In this document: positions 35,335-43,201 of the stretch, one piece after another
Layout of the letters: each line of letters starts with the position of its first letter
How positions within the stretch are numbered: position 1 is the stretch's first letter
From: Hymenobacter sp. YIM 151858-1
Lineage (GTDB): Bacteria > Bacteroidota > Bacteroidia > Cytophagales > Hymenobacteraceae
DNA: 64,000 nucleotides
Direction: 5' to 3'
NCBI RefSeq assembly: GCF_025979705.1
Contig: NZ_CP110136.1
Span: forward strand, 930,001 to 994,000
Program-made: the position numbers and the translations under genes
The notes under the pieces: model-generated
The model's input: the letters and a program-made list of their open reading frames with translations, nothing else
Databases searched by the model: none
What the model was told of the DNA's origin: nothing

Positions 35335-36582
35335 ATGCATTTACTTGAAAATATCCGCGAGGCGTTCCGGTCGATTCAAAGCAACCTGCTCCGTACGGTA
35401 CTAACGGCTCTGATTGTGAGCATTGGCATCATGTCGCTGGTGGGTATTCTAACGGCCATCGACGCCATGAAGTACTCGCTGAACGAGACTTTTTCGAGCC
35501 TGGGTGCCAACTCGTTTGATATTCAGGCCAAGGGCTACAGCAACCGCTTCCGCAGGGGCGGGGTGCGCGGCAAAACCTATCCGCCCATTACCTACCTGCA
35601 GGCCCAGCAATACAAAGCCCAGCTCGGCGACGAAGGCCGCGTGGGCGTGTCGGCGTTTGTGGCCGGGGCCGCCAAAGTGAAGGCCGGCAGCAAGGAAACC
35701 AACCCCAACACCCAGGTGGTGGGCGGCGACGAAAACTACCTGCTCAACCAAAACTACAACCTGGCCTCGGGGCGCGCGTTTTCGCAGCAGGAGCTTGAGA
35801 ACGGCGTTAGCGTGGCCGTTATAGGCGCCGAAGTGCGCGAAAAGCTGTTCGGCAGCAACTCCACGGCCTCGGCCCTGGGCAAGTACATTTACATGCTGGG
35901 CCGGCGCTTTTTGGTGGTGGGCACCCTCGACCGCAGCGGCAGCTCGATGGGCGGCGGCGGGGCCGACCGAATTGTGCTGGTTCCGCTGGAAGCCGGCAAC
36001 CAGATGCCGCGCCAGCAGGCCCTGACGTACGACATCAAAACCGCCGTGCTGCAGCCCGAAAACCTGCCCTTTGCCATGGACCAAGCCCGCGGCATTATGC
36101 GCGCCGTGCGCCACGACCGGCTGGGCCAGGAAGACAGCTTTGAGATGGAGAGCAGCGACTCGCTCGCCAGCAAGCTGGATGAGCTGTCGGGCTCGCTCAA
36201 GATCGGGGGCTTTCTGGTGGGCTTCATCACCTTGCTGGGCGCCAGCATCGCCCTCATGAACATCATGATGGTATCGGTAACGGAGCGCACCCGCGAAATC
36301 GGCATCCGCAAAGCCCTAGGTGCTACGTCGCTGCAAATCCGGCAGCAGTTCCTCATCGAGGCCATTGTGATTTGCGTGTTGGGCGGGGCCCTAGGTATCG
36401 TGCTCGGCGTGAGCATGGGCAACGCCGTTTCGTTGTTCGTGGGCGAAGGTGCGTTTCTGGTGCCCTGGCTGTGGATGATGCTGGGCCTGCTGATTTGCGT
36501 AACCGTGGGGCTGGCCTCCGGCTATTACCCCGCCAGCAAAGCCTCCAAGCTCGATCCAATCGAGTCGCTGCGCTACGAGTAA
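35335..36582 (+). CDS. MacB/FtsX-type ABC transporter permease
   Basis: The 415-residue protein has one N-terminal membrane helix (VLTALIVSIGIMSLVGILTA), a periplasmic MacB core domain (about residues 45-270) and three C-terminal helices with the conserved TREIGIRKALGAT segment. This is the permease of a MacB/LolCE-like mechanotransmission ABC transporter. No ATPase gene is adjacent, so the partner is encoded elsewhere. It may export peptides, lipoproteins or drugs; the substrate is not visible. Confidence 0.92.
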   Translation: MHLLENIREAFRSIQSNLLRTVLTALIVSIGIMSLVGILTAIDAMKYSLNETFSSLGANSFDIQAKGYSNRFRRGGVRGKTYPPITYLQAQQYKAQLGDEGRVGVSAFVAGAAKVKAGSKETNPNTQVVGGDENYLLNQNYNLASGRAFSQQELENGVSVAVIGAEVREKLFGSNSTASALGKYIYMLGRRFLVVGTLDRSGSSMGGGGADRIVLVPLEAGNQMPRQQALTYDIKTAVLQPENLPFAMDQARGIMRAVRHDRLGQEDSFEMESSDSLASKLDELSGSLKIGGFLVGFITLLGASIALMNIMMVSVTERTREIGIRKALGATSLQIRQQFLIEAIVICVLGGALGIVLGVSMGNAVSLFVGEGAFLVPWLWMMLGLLICVTVGLASGYYPASKASKLDPIESLRYE

Positions 36583-37446
36583 GGCTTGGCGCTGCACTTC
36601 GCTTGTGGTGGCTAAAACAGCCTGCGCAACACGTACGATTTCATGACCTGACTTTGGCTCGTGCGTGCTCCGGCCATCAAACGCTGCATCGCATTTGCCA
36701 ACCTAGTAGGAGCGCCGCATAGCCAGCCAATGTTCACCGCTTCGCCGGCAGCCGGTGCAGGCGCTTTCCTGAAAACTATAGGAAACTCGGGTACTGACGC
36801 AAGGTTTCTGAGCTGCTCCACATCGTTACATTCCTGCCAATAAATTTCACGTGGTGAATACCCTTTGGCAAGCCGGCTGGCCTGGTGCTGTGCATAACGA
36901 CCTAGGCGGGCGCTTACGAGGAAAGGGGCCAGGCACCGCCGCTCCAAAGGTCAAACGCAGCCACGCGTTCAGTAGCGCGGGAGCTTCCGATGCGAAACCG
37001 TTCCACCTGGCTCGGGCCTAGGTATGGTCAGGACAACGTTTGTCGTCGGCTCGTGGCAATACTACTTACGATCATATCAAGCCGGCACGGCACTACCCAA
37101 CCGTGAGGTGGGTCGCTGGCGGTGGGGCCGGAGGTGTAGCGTTCGGGCCGAACTGTGGCTTAGGTGGCCTAGGTGCTGCTTCGCGCACCAGCCTCTTTGT
37201 GCATGCGCGCTTCCCCCCCGAAGCCACCCGCGGTAAGCATGCGGGCAAGGCGCTGTTGCGCAACCACCAAGTAAAGCTGGCAATGTGCGTTGGTACCGCC
37301 GCTATCCATCTTCCTTCGAGAGAAAAGTGAGCCGGTACCGAAAAGGAAAAGCTGAGCAGCCACAATTGACTGACCGGACGCAGCAAAGAAAATCTGATGC
37401 GTGTTGATGGACTGAGCAAAGCTGTTAAAGCGCCGCACAATTGAAG
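36583..37446. other. Gene-free stretch, possibly decayed
   Basis: No convincing gene is seen in about 860 bases. Short open frames exist on both strands (for example about 110 codons on the minus strand ending at 36612) but lack starts, family resemblance or steady codon bias. Three CCTAGG sites are present. Composition is less GC-skewed than in flanking genes, which could mean a decayed gene or acquired DNA. Confidence 0.45.
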
Positions 37447-37476
37447 TTGATCTTGTTTAACAAATGGTTATATTTG
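37447..37476 (+). promoter_or_regulatory. Bacteroidota-type promoter
   Basis: TTG at 37447-37449, 19 bases, then TATATTTG at 37469-37476: an exact match to the consensus. It ends 32 bases before the ATG of the HTH/coiled-coil gene. Confidence 0.65.
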
Positions 37477-37508
37477 TGTTCAATCAACCTGCATAACCAA
37501 ATCCATAT

Positions 37509-38138
37509 ATGGCAAAAGTAGAGACAGTAGGTCAGCGCTTCAGCCAACTTATTCAAACCTTGGGTATGTCGAAAAACGCCTTTGCATTATCGCTCGACAA
37601 AACGGCCACGGTTATCCAACACATTGTAGAAGAACGCAATAAGCCCGGGTTTGACCTTTTGTGTAAAGTGTTTGAGGTGTACCCAAATGTGTCAAAGGAA
37701 TGGATGATGCAAGGTTTTGGCCAAATGTTTAATGACGAAACGCCAACCGAACGCGTACTTGCTTCGGCACGTGTTGAAGCAGTTGATTTAGCTCCCGATG
37801 AAAAGGCCCAGCAAGCTGCGGCCGCGCCCGTTCCTGCCAACGCTACCCAAGCAGCCTCAGGTCAGCAGACGCCGATTGCCGCTCCTTCAGCAGCTATAAC
37901 CAGCGTAGGAGTATCTCCGGAACCAGCCGCTGCACCGGCCGAGGCTATGCCGGCGGCTGTTCCCGTTGCTGCAGCTGCTCCGGCTCCGGCGCAGGTGGTT
38001 TCGTTGGAAGCAGCCTTGTATGCCCAGCAGCTGCAGCACCAATTGGCACTAGCCGAAATGCGCAACCAACACTTGCAGGAGCAGCAAAAGATGATGCAAC
38101 AAATGGTTGAGCTGATGAGCCGCCAGCTCAGCCGTTAA
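37509..38138 (+). CDS. HTH protein with disordered linker and C-terminal coiled coil
   Basis: A 209-residue protein. Residues 5-72 resemble a Cro/CI-type helix-turn-helix (RFSQLIQTLGMSKNAFALSL then VIQHIVEERNKPGFDLLCKV). Residues 80-165 are an Ala/Pro/Val-rich disordered linker. Residues 170-208 form an amphipathic, Gln/Met-rich helix (QQLQHQLALAEMRNQHLQEQ and following) likely to oligomerise. The N-terminal third is less GC-rich than its neighbours. It is probably a DNA-binding repressor or nucleoid-type protein. It has its own consensus promoter and a terminator. Confidence 0.75.
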   Translation: MAKVETVGQRFSQLIQTLGMSKNAFALSLDKTATVIQHIVEERNKPGFDLLCKVFEVYPNVSKEWMMQGFGQMFNDETPTERVLASARVEAVDLAPDEKAQQAAAAPVPANATQAASGQQTPIAAPSAAITSVGVSPEPAAAPAEAMPAAVPVAAAAPAPAQVVSLEAALYAQQLQHQLALAEMRNQHLQEQQKMMQQMVELMSRQLSR

Positions 38139-38164
38139 AAGCGCCGCACGGTTAGGCGCCAAAG

Positions 38165-38203
38165 CAAAGCGCCCGCTGCCATGGTTTGGCGGCGGGCGCT
38201 TTG
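38165..38203. terminator. Bidirectional terminator
   Basis: A 16-bp stem with one wobble pair (38165-38180 with 38188-38203) and a seven-base loop between the HTH gene and the convergent mtaB. T-rich sequence follows on the plus side. Confidence 0.8.
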
Positions 38204-38220
38204 CGTTTGTTGGGCCAAGG

Positions 38221-39570
38221 CTAGTGATGAAACACCGGCAACTCCGATTCTTCTACCTCCATCAGGCCGGCAGCGTTTACCTCGGTCAGGCGCAGCTTTT
38301 TCAACTCGCCTATCAGCAGCGGGTCGTACTTGGCAGCCACCCGAATGTAGTTGGGGGTGTAGCCCTCAATGCGGCCATCGGGCCCTAGGTCGTCCTCAAA
38401 CAACACTTCGGTTTCGAGGCCCACGTGTTGCTCGTAGAAGAAGCGCTTTTTCTTCTCGGATAGGCTGCGGAGCTGCGTGGTGCGCTCGTGCCGCACCCGG
38501 TCCTGCACGCGGCCGGGCAGGGTGGGCGCCAGGGTATTTTCGCGCTCGGAGTACGGAAACACGTGCAGGTACGAAACGGGCAGCTCGTTGAGGAACTGGT
38601 AGGTTTCGAGAAACTCGGCGTCGGTTTCGCCGGGGAAGCCCACAATCACATCCACGCCGATGCTGGCGTGGGGCATTAGCTCTTTGATTAGGGCTACGCG
38701 CTCGGCGTACAGCTCGCGGCGGTAGCGGCGGCGCATCAGGCCCAGGATTTTGTTGGAGCCCGACTGCAGCGGAATGTGGAAGTGCGGCATGAAGCGCCGC
38801 GACTGCGCCACGGTGCGCAGGATGTCGTCGGTGAGCAGGTTGGGCTCGCAGCTGCTGATGCGGAAACGCTGGATGCCTTCCACCTGGTCGAGCGCGTTTA
38901 CCAGGTCAGTAAACGTTTCGAGGCGCTGGCGCTCTTCGCCCTGAATGCCGAAGTCGCCTAGGTTCACGCCCGTCAGCACAATTTCCTTCACGCCCGTGGC
39001 GGCCAGCTTCTGCACGCGCTCTACCACGCTCGCTACCGAGCCGGAGCGGCTTTTGCCGCGGGCCAGCGGAATGGTACAGAATGAGCAGGAGTAGTCGCAG
39101 CCGTCCTGCACTTTCATAAAGGTGCGCGTCCGGTCGCCGAAGGAGTGGGCGTCGTGAAACTCCACGGCTTCGGAAATGGGCGAGGCAAACACCTGGCCGG
39201 GCTGGCCGGCCTCGGGCTTGCGGTAGGCCGTTTCGGCCAGGATTTCGGCCAACCGAAACTTCTCGGCCGCGCCCAGTACGGCGTGCACGCCGGGGATTCC
39301 GGCAATTTCCTGCGGCTTCAGCTGGGCGTAGCAGCCCACAATGGTAACGTAGGCCTCGGGGTTGTGCTTAAGCGCCTGCTGCACTACTTTCCGGCATTTG
39401 CGGTCGGCGTGGTCGGTTACGGAGCAGGTATTGATAACGTAGATATCAGCGCCTTGCTCGAAAGCCACTTTTTCAAAGCCCCGCTCTTCGAATTGCCGGC
39501 CCAAAGCCGAGGTTTCGGAAAAGTTGAGCTTGCAGCCCAGCGTGTAAAAGGCAACGGTGCGCGTGTTCAT
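38221..39570 (-). CDS. mtaB: tRNA (t6A37) methylthiotransferase
   Basis: A 449-residue radical-SAM methylthiotransferase. N-terminal cluster cysteines appear in TLGCKLNFSETS, VINTCSVTDHAD and IVGCYAQ; the radical-SAM motif is DGCDYSCSFCTIPLARG; a TRAM domain closes the protein. The TLGCKLN and TCSVTDHAD forms are typical of MtaB (YqeV) and differ from the MiaB in this window. It converts t6A37 to ms2t6A37 in tRNAs reading ANN codons. Confidence 0.94.
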   Translation of the reverse strand: MNTRTVAFYTLGCKLNFSETSALGRQFEERGFEKVAFEQGADIYVINTCSVTDHADRKCRKVVQQALKHNPEAYVTIVGCYAQLKPQEIAGIPGVHAVLGAAEKFRLAEILAETAYRKPEAGQPGQVFASPISEAVEFHDAHSFGDRTRTFMKVQDGCDYSCSFCTIPLARGKSRSGSVASVVERVQKLAATGVKEIVLTGVNLGDFGIQGEERQRLETFTDLVNALDQVEGIQRFRISSCEPNLLTDDILRTVAQSRRFMPHFHIPLQSGSNKILGLMRRRYRRELYAERVALIKELMPHASIGVDVIVGFPGETDAEFLETYQFLNELPVSYLHVFPYSERENTLAPTLPGRVQDRVRHERTTQLRSLSEKKKRFFYEQHVGLETEVLFEDDLGPDGRIEGYTPNYIRVAAKYDPLLIGELKKLRLTEVNAAGLMEVEESELPVFHH

Positions 39571-39852
39571 AGGATCGGCAAAGATACAACACCGGGCGGG
39601 GTAGTGGTTCCGGGCAGGGTCCGAAGCAAAACGAGAGTTGCGCGACCTAGGCCGGGCATAAGGATTTAGGACAGATTGTGTTGCTGCGAAGCGCCGTGCA
39701 ACAATAGCTGCAGGCCGGCAGCGTTATCCAAATATTAGTGAAAGCAAATTATCAGTAGCGGATGTTAATCCACCGCGCCACCAATTGCTAGGAGCTTTAA
39801 TCAACGTGCACGCATGGGCCCGTTGCCAGGAGGTTAAAATCAAACCCGCATA

Positions 39853-40668
39853 ATGTTTAGAAGCATCTGTTGTCTGGCTTTATTGCTTATCGGAACGCGC
39901 ATTTCTGGCTACGGCCAAGCCAAGCTGTACCTCGATTTGAAGCTCGGGGCCAACCACAACTTTGCCGAAGGCGCCTACTTCGGCAAGGGCACATTGCCCT
40001 TTAAAGCGTACAGCACGCTCTCGTTTGCCGAACAAGGCGTAGTAATGCTGCGGCTGCAGCTGCGCGAGGAGTGGGGCGTGGCGGCGGGCTACAGCGGCAG
40101 CACGCTGGGCTGGGCCTATAGCATTAAAATGCCCGAGCAGTACACCGCCAACCCCTATGAAGGCGAGTGGCGCGGCAGAGGCTCGGGGCTGTACATGCAT
40201 CAACTGCCGCTGCTGCTGAGCAAAACCGTCGGGCGTTACAACATCAAGGAAATCGACACGGTGCGCCACACCTACCTGGCCAGCTTCCGCCTCGACGCGG
40301 TGGTGGGCGGCGGGGCCAACCGCATCGGCAACAGCTGCCTGGATTGCGGCCTGCTCAGCGGCGGCGGACTGTTCTACGACACCATTGAGTTCCGGGAGCA
40401 GCGGCTCGTGCAGCGCAAGTGGGGCGGCTTTGTTACGGCTGGCGTCACGGCCCGCTTCTACCGCCTGGGGAAGGAGCGGCTGAACCTGAGCGTGTTCGTG
40501 ACCCAAGGCCTGACCGACATGCTGCTCGTGCCCGTGGAGTATCAGTATAACTCGCAGCGCGGCGCCACTACCTTGCATGTACGCGGCTCGGGCGTCAGCG
40601 CCATGTTGGGGTATCCACTAAGGTTAAAAACGTTCGGAGCAGGCGCCCGGGGCAGGCTTTACCGCTGA
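39853..40668 (+). CDS. Outer-membrane beta-barrel-like protein, unknown
   Basis: A 271-residue protein with a signal peptide (MFRSICCLALLLIGTRISGYG) and a body of alternating strands (KLYLDLKLGANHNFAEGAYF, FVTAGVTARFYRLG, LNLSVFVTQG). This fits a small outer-membrane barrel. An extra cysteine pair (NSCLDCG, near residue 160) is unusual. No family is recognised. Its end overlaps the end of the convergent small CxxC gene by ten bases. Confidence 0.65.
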   Translation: MFRSICCLALLLIGTRISGYGQAKLYLDLKLGANHNFAEGAYFGKGTLPFKAYSTLSFAEQGVVMLRLQLREEWGVAAGYSGSTLGWAYSIKMPEQYTANPYEGEWRGRGSGLYMHQLPLLLSKTVGRYNIKEIDTVRHTYLASFRLDAVVGGGANRIGNSCLDCGLLSGGGLFYDTIEFREQRLVQRKWGGFVTAGVTARFYRLGKERLNLSVFVTQGLTDMLLVPVEYQYNSQRGATTLHVRGSGVSAMLGYPLRLKTFGAGARGRLYR

Positions 40669-41051
40669 AGCATGGTCGATAGCCGCTCCCGGAGCAGGTG
40701 CATCAGTCCGGCCAAATCCGCGCGGCCTAGCTCTTCAGCCGATACCAGCAGTTCAATCTGCCGGTTTTCGGTTTCGACGAACACGGCCGGCAGGCGGTAG
40801 GGCGCCAGTTGCGGGTAGTGCTGCGGCAGCTGATTGCGGTACACGAATTTGGCGGGTACGGGCAGGCTGCGCAAAAACTGCTTCCAGGCGGGGTGCATGC
40901 TTACGGCCCCGTACGTGATGCCGCACAGCGAGCAAGGGTAGGTAGCGGGCGAAACGGCTTTGTGCACCGCATCCAGCAAGGCATTGGCCCAGCCCGAATC
41001 GGCGTTGTACACGAACAGCAGTTGGGCGGAGGAGGCAGAAGTTGGGAGCAT
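40659..41051 (-). CDS. Small CxxC protein, thioredoxin-like fold suspected
   Basis: A 130-residue protein starting LLFVYNADSGWANALLDAVHK, then a CSLC motif near residue 40 (YPCSLCGITYG). The N-terminal strand, the redox-type CxxC and the later PAVFVE strand are compatible with a thioredoxin-like fold, but the CxxC does not sit where thioredoxins have it. I recall relatives in many Bacteroidota with no assigned role. It lies 36 bases downstream of the sulfatase gene on the same strand. Confidence 0.65.
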   Translation of the reverse strand: MLPTSASSAQLLFVYNADSGWANALLDAVHKAVSPATYPCSLCGITYGAVSMHPAWKQFLRSLPVPAKFVYRNQLPQHYPQLAPYRLPAVFVETENRQIELLVSAEELGRADLAGLMHLLRERLSTMLQR

Positions 41052-41087
41052 CGGACGAGGTATACGCGGCGCCGGGCCCGGCGGGGT

Positions 41088-42953
41088 TCAGCGGCGCAAA
41101 AAGTCGGCGAAGGATTGTTGCTGATAGGCCTGGCCTTGCCGCAGCTGCAGCGGGCTGGTGGCGCTGTCGCGCTCTATGATGCGGCGGGCGTCGTTGTCCA
41201 TGGTCACTACGCCTTGGGGGCGTATCAGGCCGAAACCATCGGTGAAGCAGTAGAACGCGAAGCCTCCAGGCGCAGCTGGCGGGGCGGGCGCCAGCAGGTT
41301 GCGGCCCCAGGCGTACTCCTGGCTGGGTAGGCCCAACTGGGCGAGCAGGGTAGTGGCCACGTCGGTTTGGCTGCCGAAAGTAGCCACGCTGCGGCCCATA
41401 AACTCGGGGCGCAGCGCGCCACCCGTGAGTAACAGCGGGATATGAAATTTCGCGGGCTCGTGGCCGCCGGAGTTGCCGGGCAGGTGGTGGCCGTGGTCGG
41501 CGGCAATTACCACCACGGTATTGCCCCACCAGGGCTGCTGGCGGGCGGCCCGCAAAAACTGACCTAGGGCGTGGTCGGTGTAGGCTACGGAGTTGCGGAA
41601 CAGCTGCGTCTCGGAGGTACCCCGGAAGCGCGGCCGCATGGGCACCTCAAAGGGCTCGTGGCTGCTCAGGGTGAAAACGGTGGCGAAAAACGGCGCCGGT
41701 TGCTGGCGCAAATCGCGTAGCACCCGGTTAAACAGCACGTGGTCGTGGGCGCCCCATTTGGAGTTTTGGTCGCGGCGCCGGAAATCCTGCCGCTCCACTA
41801 ACCGCTGGTAGCCGCCGGCCAGCAGGTACGATTTCATGTTGGCAAAAGCCAGCTCGCCGCCGTAGTAAAACGACGACTCGTAGCCAACGGCCCCAAGCGA
41901 GCGGGCCAGGTTGGGCAGGTTCTCGGTTTTGCGCGGAAACTTGATGATGCTGGTGGTGGGCTGGTTGGGGTAGCCGCTGAGCAGGGCCACGATGCCCTTT
42001 TGGCTCCGGTCGCCACTGGCGTAAATATTCCGGAACGATAACCCCGTACGCGCCAGACTATCGAGCGTGGGCGTAACGCCCCGCTCGCCGCCCAGGTGGC
42101 CTACCAGTTTGCCCGTAAAGCTTTCCAGGATGACGAACAGCACATTGGGCCGCGGCGTGCGCAGTACCCTAGGTGCCGGGGCGCCAGCCGGGGCCGGCAG
42201 GTACAGCTGCGCCACCAGGCGGCGGGCCGTGGTATCGGGGAGGTACTGGTAGGGGTTTTGCTGCAGCTCGCCCAGGGGCAACGACTGCACCACGTTCCAG
42301 GGCACGTTGATGGCCGCGTGGTTGGCAAAGGGGCGCGAGGTGGAAAAATACACGTCGCTCTGGTTTACCGGAATCTGCTGCACCCCGCCCCGCAGCGGCA
42401 CGATTAGTAATACGGCGTACAGCAGGCCTACTGCCACCGCGCGTACCCTGCTAAACCAAGCCGGCTGCGGCGGGAGCGAGGCAAGCAGGGGGCGGTACAG
42501 CAAATAACCAACCAGCAGCAGCCCTCCCAAAATGAGGGTGAGCAGCAGCAAGGGCGAGGAGCCCGCCGAAGCCGCCATTTCGCCGGGCGAGTTCAGGTAC
42601 TGCAGCGGCGTGTTGTCGAGCCGGAAACCCCAGGCGCGGTACAGCTCCAGATCGGCAACGGTGAGCAGGGCCACTACCGCACCGACGATGCCGGTGTAGA
42701 TGCCGATGATGCGACCCACGCGCAACTGCGGAAACCAGCCCGCTACCGCCAGCAGCATAAATGGTGCAATACACAAATAGGCCGCCGCCGAGCCATCAAG
42801 CCGCACACCGTATATAAAGGTGCGGGCAATGCTGCCGGCATCTAGCTGTTGGGTGCGCGGCAAATGGTAAAGCAGGAATGCGGCCCGACCTAGGGCAAAC
42901 ACAAGCAGCCAATACAAAAAGTACTTCGGCTGGAAATAGAAGCGGTTTCTCAC
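41088..42953 (-). CDS. LTA-synthase-like membrane sulfatase
   Basis: The 621-residue protein has five N-terminal membrane helices (to about residue 195) and a periplasmic alkaline-phosphatase-fold domain. Catalytic motifs are visible: NVLFVILESF with the metal Glu, SGDRSQKGI with the likely Thr/Ser nucleophile region, WGAHDH, and ADHGHH near residue 505. Such enzymes transfer phosphoglycerol or phosphoethanolamine onto envelope glycans, or hydrolyse such groups. The typical nucleophile Thr is not clear, the local sequence being RSQKG, so chemistry is uncertain. The frame begins with GTG. Confidence 0.88.
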   Translation of the reverse strand: MRNRFYFQPKYFLYWLLVFALGRAAFLLYHLPRTQQLDAGSIARTFIYGVRLDGSAAAYLCIAPFMLLAVAGWFPQLRVGRIIGIYTGIVGAVVALLTVADLELYRAWGFRLDNTPLQYLNSPGEMAASAGSSPLLLLTLILGGLLLVGYLLYRPLLASLPPQPAWFSRVRAVAVGLLYAVLLIVPLRGGVQQIPVNQSDVYFSTSRPFANHAAINVPWNVVQSLPLGELQQNPYQYLPDTTARRLVAQLYLPAPAGAPAPRVLRTPRPNVLFVILESFTGKLVGHLGGERGVTPTLDSLARTGLSFRNIYASGDRSQKGIVALLSGYPNQPTTSIIKFPRKTENLPNLARSLGAVGYESSFYYGGELAFANMKSYLLAGGYQRLVERQDFRRRDQNSKWGAHDHVLFNRVLRDLRQQPAPFFATVFTLSSHEPFEVPMRPRFRGTSETQLFRNSVAYTDHALGQFLRAARQQPWWGNTVVVIAADHGHHLPGNSGGHEPAKFHIPLLLTGGALRPEFMGRSVATFGSQTDVATTLLAQLGLPSQEYAWGRNLLAPAPPAAPGGFAFYCFTDGFGLIRPQGVVTMDNDARRIIERDSATSPLQLRQGQAYQQQSFADFLRR

Positions 42954-43126
42954 GGGCGGACACGAAGCCGCAAAGTTAGTCAGATGCCAAAGCTATAAAT
43001 GCCGCACTTGAATGGCGAGCAAAAGGTATATGCGGTTTCTTATAAGCCAACGCCTGTTAAAAATTAGGGGCCAGGCTTAAATCTAGGCGTTTTATTAAAT
43101 GGACCCCCTTAAATTTAAAGGGGTGT

Positions 43127-43157
43127 TTTGCAGAAACCACAGCCGTTTATACCTTTG
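43127..43157 (+). promoter_or_regulatory. Bacteroidota-type promoter of glutamine synthetase
   Basis: TTTG at 43127-43130, a 19-base spacer, then TACCTTTG at 43150-43157. This is a textbook match to the -33/-7 consensus. It ends 44 bases before the GTG start. Confidence 0.75.
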
Positions 43158-43201
43158 GGGTATCAAAAGCAAACCTGCTTACCTCTACAAACCTTTTATC
43201 T

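Noticed and set aside
36612-36947. A 111-codon minus-strand frame in the 0.9 kb gap
   Set aside because: Its only early start is TTG, codon bias is weak and I recognise no family; kept as part of the gene-free stretch.
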